This document shows positions 7,923 to 14,125 of a stretch of DNA of 34,647 nucleotides, piece by piece. How positions within the stretch are numbered: the stretch's first letter is position 1; each line of letters opens with the position of its first letter. The translations under genes and the position numbers were made by a program. Location of the stretch: NCBI RefSeq assembly GCF_030651495.1, contig NZ_JAUSFI010000048.1, positions 1 to 34,647 on the forward strand, given 5' to 3'. Below the pieces are notes generated by a model that made no database searches, was not told the origin of the DNA, and saw only the letters and a program-made list of their open reading frames with translations. The DNA comes from Undibacterium sp. Its GTDB lineage: Bacteria; Pseudomonadota; Gammaproteobacteria; Burkholderiales; Burkholderiaceae_D.

Positions 7923-8744
7923 ATGGATATCCTCTTGCGTACTTTTTTCACATGTTGCTCTATGCTATTGAGCTTGTCGGCAGTGCCGGCCTGGGCTAAT
8001 GTTGATTCATTGCAACTCGATGAGCTGACCAGTACCGAAGTCCGGAGTAAATTAACTGCTGGCAACACCACCATACTGCTACCCATCGGCGCCACCGAAC
8101 AAAGCGGCCCTTACCTTGCACTGGGTAAACATAATGTGCGGGTGCACCTGTTAGCTGAACAGATCGCGCAAAAATTAGGCAATACCCTGGTCGCACCGGT
8201 ACTGGCCTACGTGCCGGACGGGGCGGTTAATCCTCCCACATCGCACATGCGCTTTGCCGGCACGATCTCGATTCCCGATGCTACTTTTGAGGCTATTCTG
8301 GAAGGTGCTGCCCGCAGTTTTAAGCAGCATGGTTTTTGCCATGTGGTGTTGCTGGGGGATCATGGCGGATATGCAAAAAATCTCGATAAAGTCGCGCAAA
8401 AGCTCAATCGTGAATGGGCCAGGGAGTCCAGTTGCCGGGTGATAGCGCTGCAAGAATATTACCGCCTGAGTTCAGCCGGTTTTGCCGCACTATTAAAAAA
8501 ACGTGGCTTTAGCGATGCCGAAATCGGCATCCATGCGGGCCTGGCCGATACCGCCTTAAGTATGGCGCTGGATAAAAACCTGGTGCGCAGCGATGCCATG
8601 GCACGTCAGGCAAAACCCGGTGTCGCCGATGGCGTAACGGGCGATCCGCGCCGCGCCAGTGCAGAGTTAGGCCAATTGGGCGTGCAGCTGATCGTCGACG
8701 GTACGGTCAGCGCAATACGTGCAGAAGTGCGTGCTGCTAAATAA
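7923..8744 (+). CDS. Secreted creatininase-family protein with divergent metal site
   Basis: A 273-residue protein with an N-terminal signal peptide (hydrophobic to about residue 24, ending AVPAWA), so it is probably periplasmic. The body follows the creatininase/creatinine amidohydrolase fold: LLPIGATEQSGPYLALGKHN, then PTSHMRFAGTISIP, LLGDHGGY, and IHAGLADTALSM. The family consensus around the metals is E-x-H-GPHLPLGTD, NGHGGN and HAGExETS. Here the first His is Ser, the TD is KH, and ExE becomes LAD, so metal binding must differ from classical creatininase. Part of this pattern (KHN, GDHGG) seems shared by a secreted subfamily known to me only as uncharacterised. The start at 7923 lacks a good Shine-Dalgarno. 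The stop codon lies in the AT repeat that follows. Confidence 0.72.
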   Translation: MDILLRTFFTCCSMLLSLSAVPAWANVDSLQLDELTSTEVRSKLTAGNTTILLPIGATEQSGPYLALGKHNVRVHLLAEQIAQKLGNTLVAPVLAYVPDGAVNPPTSHMRFAGTISIPDATFEAILEGAARSFKQHGFCHVVLLGDHGGYAKNLDKVAQKLNREWARESSCRVIALQEYYRLSSAGFAALLKKRGFSDAEIGIHAGLADTALSMALDKNLVRSDAMARQAKPGVADGVTGDPRRASAELGQLGVQLIVDGTVSAIRAEVRAAK

Positions 8745-8787
8745 ATAAATAAATAAATAATTAATTAAATAATTAAATAATTAAATA
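8738..8787. repeat. AT-only simple repeat tract
   Basis: A 50-bp tract with no G or C. It begins with about 5.75 copies of TAAA (8738-8760), overlapping the stop codon of the upstream gene, and continues with three tandem AATTAAAT octamers (8763-8786). Looser TAAATAAGTAAG-type sequence extends to about 8815. The tract forms most of the upstream region of the beta-propeller gene that starts at 8855. Confidence 0.9.
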
Positions 8788-8854
8788 CTTAAATAAGTAA
8801 GTAATTAAAGAAACAAATAGATAGACATTAAAAAATATTGTGAGAAAGAGTGTC

Positions 8855-10096
8855 ATGAAAAAAATCAGCCTGTTTGGTGTCACCTTGCTGGCAACGGCCT
8901 CCATTTTTGCCGTTCCCCCAGCGAATACGCCGCTAGCGGCCAAAGGCATCGCAACGGTGGCCGGCATGCCGCCCGTCATTAATCCGCTCAATCTCTACAG
9001 CGAGACCGCAGAAAACAAGCTCAGCCCCGCGCTGAGCGGCGATCTGGAGCGCGTGTATGTACCGAATTTGCGCTCGAATGATGTCAGCGTGATCGACCCG
9101 GCCAGCATGAAAGTCGTGGATAAATTTAAGGTCGGCTATGCGCCGCAGCATATCGTGCCATCGTGGGATTTGCGCACGCTGTGGGTGGCGAATAACGCCG
9201 AGCGGCGCAAAGACGGTAGCCTCACGCCTATCGACCCACGCACCGGCAAGCCGGGCAAGTCGGTTCCGGTGGATGATCCCTACAATCTGTATTTTTCACC
9301 GGATGGAAAATCTGCGATTGTGGTGGCCGAAGCGTTGCACCGGCTCGATTTCCGTGATCCGCACACCATGCAAATGCAATATGCGATTGATGTGCCTAAG
9401 TGCGGCGGCATCAACCATGCCGATTTTTCCATCGACGGCCGCTATGCCTTATTCACCTGTGAATTTGAAGGCAGTGTCGCCAAGATCGATCTGGTCAATC
9501 GCAGCGTCGTGGGCTATCTGAAACTGAGTATGCCTAGCACCCGTTTTAAGCAAGTGCCGACTATCGGCCCGATCAATCCGACTGACACTGAAATTTGCAG
9601 CTCGACCAAAGGCATGCCGCAAGACATCCGCATTTCACCCGACGGCAAGCGTTTCTATATCGCCGATATGGAAGCCGATGGTGTCCATGTGGTCGATGGC
9701 GAATCCTTTAAAAAAATCGGCTTCATCGCCACCGGCGTGGCCGCACACGGCATCTACCCAAGTCGCGACGGCAAACAGTTTTACGTCTCCAACCGCGGTT
9801 CGCATAAAATCCACGGCGGGCGGCATGGTAAAGGCAGTGTCACCGTGATCGATATCGCCAGCGAGAAAATCGTCGCGCAATGGCCGATACCAGGCGGCGG
9901 CAGCCCGGACATGGGCAATGTCAGCGCCAACGGCAAATCGCTCTGGCTATCCGGCCGCTTTGACGACGTGGTGTATCACATCGCCACCGACAGCGGCAAG
10001 GTGAGCGAAATCAAGGTCGGCCAGGAACCGCACGGCTTAACGGTCTGGCCGCAACCGGGACGCTACTCATTAGGGCATACCGGCAATTTGCGCTAA
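8855..10096 (+). CDS. Secreted YVTN-type beta-propeller protein
   Basis: A 413-residue exported protein. The ATG at 8855 is preferred to GTG at 8840 because a GAAAGAG element precedes it and it begins a standard signal peptide (MKKISLFGVTLLATASIFA). The body consists of repeated propeller blades: RVYVPNLRSNDVSVIDPASMKVVDKFKVG, TLWVANNAE...PIDPRTGK, FSPDGKSAIVVAEALHRLDF, KRFYIADMEADGVHVVDGESF, KQFYVSNRGS...VTVIDIASEKIV and SLWLSGRFDDVVYHIATDSGKV. These match YVTN/surface-layer-type and cytochrome-cd1-like propellers. No haem or cofactor motif is visible, so it is likely a binding or scaffolding protein in the periplasm. It ends just before a strong terminator. The exact role is unknown. Confidence 0.8.
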   Translation: MKKISLFGVTLLATASIFAVPPANTPLAAKGIATVAGMPPVINPLNLYSETAENKLSPALSGDLERVYVPNLRSNDVSVIDPASMKVVDKFKVGYAPQHIVPSWDLRTLWVANNAERRKDGSLTPIDPRTGKPGKSVPVDDPYNLYFSPDGKSAIVVAEALHRLDFRDPHTMQMQYAIDVPKCGGINHADFSIDGRYALFTCEFEGSVAKIDLVNRSVVGYLKLSMPSTRFKQVPTIGPINPTDTEICSSTKGMPQDIRISPDGKRFYIADMEADGVHVVDGESFKKIGFIATGVAAHGIYPSRDGKQFYVSNRGSHKIHGGRHGKGSVTVIDIASEKIVAQWPIPGGGSPDMGNVSANGKSLWLSGRFDDVVYHIATDSGKVSEIKVGQEPHGLTVWPQPGRYSLGHTGNLR

Positions 10097-10146
10097 TGTT
10101 TGCCACCGGGCAGAAAAATTTGCATAGCTAAGCAGAGTCCAGACGT

Positions 10147-10185
10147 AAAAAAGCCAGATCAGGCAAAACTTGATCTGGCTTTTTT
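10147..10185. terminator. Bidirectional terminator between convergent genes
   Basis: A perfect 15-bp inverted repeat (10147-10161 and 10171-10185; core GCCAGATCA/TGATCTGGC) with a 9-nt loop and A6/T6 ends. It serves the plus-strand propeller gene ending at 10096 and the minus-strand dehydrogenase ending at 10213. Confidence 0.9.
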
Positions 10186-10212
10186 ATTTACTGCACTTAC
10201 TTCATGCAACAA

Positions 10213-11244
10213 TTAGTTCTTGAAGCGCGCCTCGGCGATGCGGTCGGCTACCACGCTGGTCGGCAAGCCTTCGCTATCGGCGCGGGCAAATATCTCTGCC
10301 AGCGTCTCGCCGATGCGGCGTACGTGGGCGTCCATGCCGTCTTCCGGCGTGTTCATGTACTCGTAGCAGACCTTGATGATGCCACCGGCATTGATGACGA
10401 AATCCGGTGCGTACAAAATGCCTTTTTGGCGGCAAACTTCACCCATGTCAGCGGTAGCTAACTGGTTGTTGGCGGCACCGGCGACGATCTTCGCTTTCAG
10501 GCGTGACAGCGTATCCGGGTTCAAGGTGGCACCCAAGGCGCAGGGTGCATAGATGTCGGCTTGCACGTCGTAGATATCGTTGATGCCGACCACTTCAGCG
10601 TTCAATTCTTCCTGAGCGTGCTTGAGTGATGCCTGGTCGATATCGGCAACGATCAGCTTGGCACCGGCGGCGTGCAATTGGCGTGCGTAGTCGTAACCGA
10701 CGTGGCCGAGACCTTGCAATGCGACGACCAGGCCTTCCATGCTGTCGCGTTTCAGGTGATGCTTGACGGCCGCCTGCGCGCCGACGAAGCAGCCGAGTGC
10801 GGTAAATGGCGATGGATCGCCACGGTCACCCAGACCGGCAACATATTTGGTTTTGCCGGCGACATACGCCATGTCAGACGGGCTGGTGCCGACGTCTTCT
10901 GCCGTGATGTAACGCCCGGCCAGGCGCTCCAGCGCTTCGCCCAAGGCTTCAAACAGGGCAGGGGTCTTGTCGGTTTTTGGATTGCCGATGATCACGCTCT
11001 TGCCGCCGCCGATAGGCAGGCCGGCAACGGCGTTCTTGTAGGTCATGCCGCGCGACAGGCGTAAGGCATCACGCAGCGCTTCGGCTTCCGTCGCATAGTT
11101 CCACATGCGGCAACCGCCCATGGCAGGGCCGAGTTTGGTGTTGTGGATGGCGATGATGGCTTTGAGGCCAGATTTGGCTTCTGAGGCGAACACCACTTGT
11201 TCGTGGTTGTCGAAATTGATTTCGTTAAATACAAAGGCGGTCAT
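10213..11244 (-). CDS. ldh: Leucine dehydrogenase-type Glu/Leu/Phe/Val dehydrogenase
   Basis: A 343-residue cytoplasmic NAD-dependent amino-acid dehydrogenase that would interconvert a branched-chain (or aromatic) L-amino acid and its 2-oxo acid. The N-terminal domain has KLGPAMGGCRMW, Lys70 in SRGMTYKNA, the glycine-rich GGGKS with Lys82 and Asp117 in ITAEDVGTS, which align with the substrate-binding and catalytic residues of leucine dehydrogenase. The Rossmann domain carries GLGHVG (178-183) followed by an acidic Asp201 (VADID), expected for NAD+. Length (343) fits leucine or phenylalanine dehydrogenase rather than glutamate dehydrogenase. The ATG at 11244 has GGAG 8 nt upstream; a longer frame to 11391 has no support. 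Leu versus Val or Phe preference is uncertain. Four tandem octamers lie upstream. Confidence 0.85.
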   Translation of the reverse strand: MTAFVFNEINFDNHEQVVFASEAKSGLKAIIAIHNTKLGPAMGGCRMWNYATEAEALRDALRLSRGMTYKNAVAGLPIGGGKSVIIGNPKTDKTPALFEALGEALERLAGRYITAEDVGTSPSDMAYVAGKTKYVAGLGDRGDPSPFTALGCFVGAQAAVKHHLKRDSMEGLVVALQGLGHVGYDYARQLHAAGAKLIVADIDQASLKHAQEELNAEVVGINDIYDVQADIYAPCALGATLNPDTLSRLKAKIVAGAANNQLATADMGEVCRQKGILYAPDFVINAGGIIKVCYEYMNTPEDGMDAHVRRIGETLAEIFARADSEGLPTSVVADRIAEARFKN

Positions 11245-11748
11245 GCTTATGGCTCCGCGCGGTGAGATCTCGCTTGGCCTGATAAGGCTGGGCGATCGTG
11301 ACCCGCAATAAAAGTTAAAAAGAGTAAGGGGTAAAACGGTAAAACAGGTGAAACGGTGAGACTCCGTTTGCCGGCGGGTTGGTGCTGACAAACATGGGGC
11401 GCAGTGATTGTGTCAATGCGGGAGGAAGTATACGGGATAGGGTGGCTAAACTCAACCGTGGCGGGGATGGGCTATGTGTTGATGGGCGTTGGACTAAGAT
11501 TGGCTTTTGAAATTTTTACCGTTCCGTTAAGTGGCGAAACCATGTTCATTGAAATAGATTTTAATTTTGTTAAATTCGTTGGTAGAATGCAAATAAATAG
11601 CAGTGACGCTTTTCACGATTTTGATGTACTGCTTGAATATAGAGTACATCATCGGAAAGCTAAACTGCAAAAGGGTTTTTGAGAGTTTTCTCTTGAAATG
11701 TTATACGACACTCGTCCGATTCGCCCGTCACAATGACGGTCATATCTA
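11245..11748. other. Intergenic region upstream of ldh, 504 bp
   Basis: Besides the octamer array this gap turns AT-rich from about 11500. It contains an 8-bp inverted repeat with a 12-nt spacer (GATGTACT at 11623-11630, AGTACATC at 11643-11650), which could be an operator or stem. A plus-strand frame at 11404-11682 (92 codons) has no ribosome-binding site of note and no recognisable family, and I do not call it a gene. The region marks the change from core-like genes to the accessory pocket. Confidence 0.4.
11330..11362. repeat. Four tandem GGTRARAC octamers upstream of ldh
   Basis: Four units lie head to tail: GGTAAAAC (11330-11337), GGTAAAAC (11338-11345), one extra A, GGTGAAAC (11347-11354) and GGTGAGAC (11355-11362). 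They are 86-118 bp upstream of the dehydrogenase start, where a regulator array could sit. No known consensus was recognised. Confidence 0.7.
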
Positions 11749-12464
11749 GTTGGACGTCAATGGAGCCGCACTGTGTCAATGGAACTCGATAACTTGATCG
11801 CATCACTTTCGGGTGACTTGGAGCCCCTCTGCGACCTCGCGTCGCGTCTCAGAGATGGTGGGATTGCGATCACAGATGATGGAGTAGCGCTTTCGCATCG
11901 GCCGCACGTCGCGCCGCAGGCGTATGCGATGAGACTTTACGTTCCTCTTTCCGCTGCCACTGCTACTCGTTACCAAGAAATTCACGGCGTCCGGCTGTCG
12001 CCTCACTACCTGCGCATTCTTGAGAAACTAAACGGCGCGCACGTCTTCGAGTTTTCGCTCTTTGGTATTCCGCCCTCGATGGCAAATGACCCACCGTTGC
12101 TGAATCGCTCGGCGTCTCAACCATACGATGTCGGTACGGCAAACCAGTACTGGAAGCTTGAGTACTCCGTGCCCCGTGAATGGTTCCATTTTGGCGGAGG
12201 CCCCTACTCGTTTGATGAAAACATCGGATACTTCCTTGATGAGGACGGCACGATCCACTGTGCGCGAAAGAACGGGGAGAAATTGCGTTCCTGGAACTCA
12301 TTCCGAAACTTCCTTTCCGATGAAGTCGGCCGGGCCGAAGCGAAATATCCAGAGCACGAAGCATTCATGGCGGAGGCTATCCGCAAGTACAGCCCGAAGC
12401 CATGGTGGAAGAGATGGCTTACGCGATGACGCCCAACTCGTCACTCAACCCGGACATACAGCCC
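11749..12464 (+). mobile_element. Integron gene cassette-like unit with truncated attC
   Basis: GTTGGAC at 11749-11755 fits the integron core-site consensus GTTRRRY. It is 17 bp before a single-ORF unit with very short 5' leader. One base after the ORF, GCCCAAC at 12431-12437 fits the inverse core RYYYAAC and would pair with the 5' core except for one base. The next bases (TCACTCAACCCGGAC) resemble the left half of an attC site. The right half is missing: sequence changes to a REP hairpin at 12465. No integrase or second cassette is present. This is a pattern call by eye. Confidence 0.45.
11773..12429 (+). CDS. SMI1/KNR4 (SUKH) family protein
   Basis: A 218-residue cytoplasmic protein. Residues about 65-175 have the SUKH pattern: an N-terminal helix (ATRYQEIHGVRLSPHYLRILEKLNGAHVFEFSLFGIPP), with the conserved LP-like entry, helix and NG turn, then strands ending in a Phe/Trp-rich core (SFDENIGYFLDEDG) and a final helix (SWNSFRNFLSDEV). 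SUKH proteins often act as immunity proteins against secreted nuclease or other toxins, but many stand alone. No toxin is adjacent here. The GTG at 11773 is preferred because GGAG (11762-11765) lies 7 nt upstream; ATG at 11779 is an alternative. The compact layout, with core-site-like sequences on both sides, suggests acquisition as an integron cassette. Confidence 0.6.
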   Translation: MSMELDNLIASLSGDLEPLCDLASRLRDGGIAITDDGVALSHRPHVAPQAYAMRLYVPLSAATATRYQEIHGVRLSPHYLRILEKLNGAHVFEFSLFGIPPSMANDPPLLNRSASQPYDVGTANQYWKLEYSVPREWFHFGGGPYSFDENIGYFLDEDGTIHCARKNGEKLRSWNSFRNFLSDEVGRAEAKYPEHEAFMAEAIRKYSPKPWWKRWLTR

Positions 12465-12502
12465 GCGTAGGTGCGATTAGCGTAGCGTAATCGCACGCAT
12501 GT
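12465..12502 (+). repeat. Left REP hairpin of the RAYT unit
   Basis: GTAG (12467-12470) is followed by the stem GTGCGATTA (12471-12479), an 8-nt loop GCGTAGCG, and TAATCGCAC (12488-12496). The 38-bp whole is the inverted partner of 13075-13112. Confidence 0.85.
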
Positions 12503-12539
12503 TTAGCGGCCCAATAATTTATCTGATACCAGCCACCTC

Positions 12540-13100
12540 ATGTCCAACTATCGGCGCGCTTTTGTCCCTGGCGGAACATGGTTTTTTACCGTTAATTTAC
12601 TCCAGAGACGCCACAATGATCTGCTGGTACGTGAGATCGGTTTATTGAGACAAGTGGTGAGGCGTGTACGCGACCGTTACCCGTTTCATATTGATGCCTG
12701 GGTGGTGTTACCTGAACATTTGCATTGTGTCCTGACTTTGCCTGTCGGCGACAGCGATTTTAGCCTACGCTGGCGTTTAATTAAAAGTGGCTTTTCCCGC
12801 GCCATACCCAAAACCGAAGTACTGTCTGTTGTTCGGCAAAGAGCGGGTGAACGCGGTATTTGGCAGCGCCATTATTGGGAACATCTGATTCGCGATGAGA
12901 TGGATTTTCAACGGCACATTGATTATGTGCATGTGAATCCTTTAAAACATGGCTTGGTAAAACGCGTAGGTGACTGGCCATATTCGACTTTCCATCGCGC
13001 CGTTAATGCCGGCATTTATACGATGGATTGGTGTGGTGGCGTTAAAGAGGAGGCCGGTGGTCCACCGGTGAATGACATGCGTGCGATTACGCTGCGCTAA
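12540..13100 (+). CDS. REP-associated tyrosine transposase (RAYT, Y1_Tnp family)
   Basis: A 186-residue HUH-type single-strand nuclease related to IS200/IS605 TnpA. The start MSNYRRAFVPGGTWFFTVNLLQRR is the family signature. The HUH motif is His60-Leu61-His62 in VVLPEHLHCVLTLP. The probable catalytic tyrosine is Tyr112 in WQRHYWEHLIRDE, followed by the conserved helix and the HVNPLKHGLV segment. All key residues are present, so the enzyme may be active. It would cut and join REP-type hairpins at the GTAG-bearing foot. The last codons (MRAITLR and the TAA at 13098-13100) are encoded by the right REP hairpin itself, so gene and repeat are fused. No clear Shine-Dalgarno precedes 12540. Neighbour: the left REP ends 37 bp upstream. 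Confidence 0.9.
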   Translation: MSNYRRAFVPGGTWFFTVNLLQRRHNDLLVREIGLLRQVVRRVRDRYPFHIDAWVVLPEHLHCVLTLPVGDSDFSLRWRLIKSGFSRAIPKTEVLSVVRQRAGERGIWQRHYWEHLIRDEMDFQRHIDYVHVNPLKHGLVKRVGDWPYSTFHRAVNAGIYTMDWCGGVKEEAGGPPVNDMRAITLR

Positions 13101-13112
13101 TCGCACCTACGC
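13075..13112 (-). repeat. Right REP hairpin, overlapping the RAYT stop codon
   Basis: On the minus strand GTAG is followed by the stem GTGCGATTA, loop GCGCAGCG and TAATCGCAC. It matches the left REP in reverse complement at 37 of 38 positions and contains the stop codon of the transposase gene. Confidence 0.85.
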
Positions 13113-13128
13113 AAACTGATACAGCACG

Positions 13129-13165
13129 GTAGGGTGGGCACGTTCTTGTGCTCACGCGGGATTGC
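13129..13165 (+). repeat. Second GTAG-headed hairpin repeat, copy 1
   Basis: GTAGG is followed by GTGGGCAC, a 6-nt loop GTTCTT, and GTGCTCAC, then GCGGGATTGC. The stem pairs with one mismatch. A near-identical copy lies at 13920-13955. It begins 16 bp after the RAYT unit. Confidence 0.7.
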
Positions 13166-13186
13166 TTAATTTTATAGGGAACAAAA

Positions 13187-13915
13187 ATGACAAATCATGC
13201 CGTCGAAACGTCGCCACAAGTTTACGCCCGCATAGGCGGCGTGCTGTATCTGATCATCATTGTCTTCGGCCTGTTTGCCGAGGGTTTTGTCAACAACGCG
13301 CTGATTGTGTCGGGCGACCCGGCCGCCACCGCGCATAACATCATGGCGCATCCTTTGCTGTGGCGCGTCAGCGTTGCGGGCAATATGCTGGTGCCGCTAT
13401 TGGCGGTCGGCTTGCTGTTGGTCGAATATGTGTTGCTCAGGTCGGTCAGCAAGCATCTTGTTTTGCTGGCGGTGTTTTTTAATCTGGTATCGCTGGCGGT
13501 AGAGGCGGTCAGCAAGCTATATCTGCTCGATATGCTGGCGCTGTTGGGCGATGCCGCATACCTGAAGGTGTTTAGCGCAGCGCAGCTACAGACGCTGGCT
13601 TACCTGGCGCTGAAGTCGCACGACGTTGCCTGGAATTCTGCCCTGATATTTTTTGGCTGCACCTGTCTGGTGAACGGCTACCTGATTTTTAGATCGGGTT
13701 ATTTGCCGAAGGCGATCGGTGTAATGATGCAGATTGCCGGCCTGAGCTACCTGATCGCTTGCATTGCGGCGCTGTTTGCGCCCGCGCTGGCCAATCTGAT
13801 CCTGCCCGCGATTTTGCTGCCGTCCCTGATAGGCGAATCTTCACTTTGCCTTTGGCTGCTGCTGAAGGGCGTGAACCTGACTAAGTGGAATGAGCGCTTA
13901 GATGTAGCCAGGTAG
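13187..13915 (+). CDS. DUF4386 domain-containing membrane protein
   Basis: A 242-residue polytopic inner-membrane protein with about six hydrophobic helices (roughly 17-37, 60-82, 88-106, 130-150, 168-190, 195-225). The opening (ARIGGVLYLIIIVFGLFAEGFV) and the pattern PAATAHNIMAHPLLWRVSVAGN match the DUF4386 family, whose function is unknown. The ATG at 13187 has AGGGA (13176-13180) 6 nt upstream. The gene is bracketed by two copies of a GTAG-headed repeat (13129-13165 and 13920-13955) and follows the RAYT unit, so it may have entered, or been rearranged, with these repeats. Codon use looks like that of its core-like neighbours. Confidence 0.78.
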   Translation: MTNHAVETSPQVYARIGGVLYLIIIVFGLFAEGFVNNALIVSGDPAATAHNIMAHPLLWRVSVAGNMLVPLLAVGLLLVEYVLLRSVSKHLVLLAVFFNLVSLAVEAVSKLYLLDMLALLGDAAYLKVFSAAQLQTLAYLALKSHDVAWNSALIFFGCTCLVNGYLIFRSGYLPKAIGVMMQIAGLSYLIACIAALFAPALANLILPAILLPSLIGESSLCLWLLLKGVNLTKWNERLDVAR

Positions 13916-13919
13916 CCAA

Positions 13920-13955
13920 GTAGATGGGCAGGTTTTTGCGGCCACGCGGGATTGC
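13920..13955 (+). repeat. Second GTAG-headed hairpin repeat, copy 2
   Basis: A degenerate copy of the repeat at 13129-13165 in the same orientation, starting GTAGATGGGCAGG and ending CCACGCGGGATTGC. The stem is weaker (TGGGC/GGCCA). It begins 4 bp after the DUF4386 stop codon. Confidence 0.65.
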
Positions 13956-14074
13956 CGTTGATGGTCGATTTACCTAAGAAATTTTCATCAGAATTTGCGT
14001 CATAACGGATGGCCGCGATGATGCTTGGCCCCATCCTCATTGACTATTCACTAAGATGCGAACGCCTTCGTTCA

Positions 14075-14101
14075 TTGACAAAAAACATGCCCAACTATAG
14101 A
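14075..14101 (+). promoter_or_regulatory. Candidate sigma-70-like promoter for the chemotaxis receptor
   Basis: TTGACA (14075-14080) and TATAGA (14096-14101) are separated by 15 bp, shorter than the optimal 17. The -10 box ends 24 bp before the start codon at 14126. A flagellar-sigma promoter was not seen. Confidence 0.35.
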
Positions 14102-14125
14102 GTCAATTGATAACCGAGGAATGTA

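Larger units (their letters stand above)
12465..13112. mobile_element. RAYT/REP unit (REPtron-like)
   Basis: A 648-bp unit made of one REP-associated tyrosine transposase gene between two REP hairpins in inverted orientation. The terminal 38-bp sequences (12465-12502 and 13075-13112) are reverse complements with a single mismatch. Both carry the GTAG tetranucleotide at the outer side of a 9-bp stem, the arrangement recognised by RAYT proteins. The unit abuts the truncated attC-like sequence of the SUKH cassette. Confidence 0.8.

Noticed and set aside
11404..11682. 92-codon plus-strand open frame upstream of the SUKH gene
   Set aside because: No ribosome-binding site, no recognisable domain, and composition that changes midway; treated as intergenic.
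13054..13068. 15-bp palindrome CCGGTGG-T-CCACCGG inside the RAYT gene
   Set aside because: It is in coding sequence and short; nothing else supports a regulatory or recombination role.
11773..13915. Possible toxin-antitoxin or defence island
   Set aside because: The SUKH protein has no adjacent toxin, and the neighbours are a RAYT and a DUF4386 protein; nothing indicates a defence operon.
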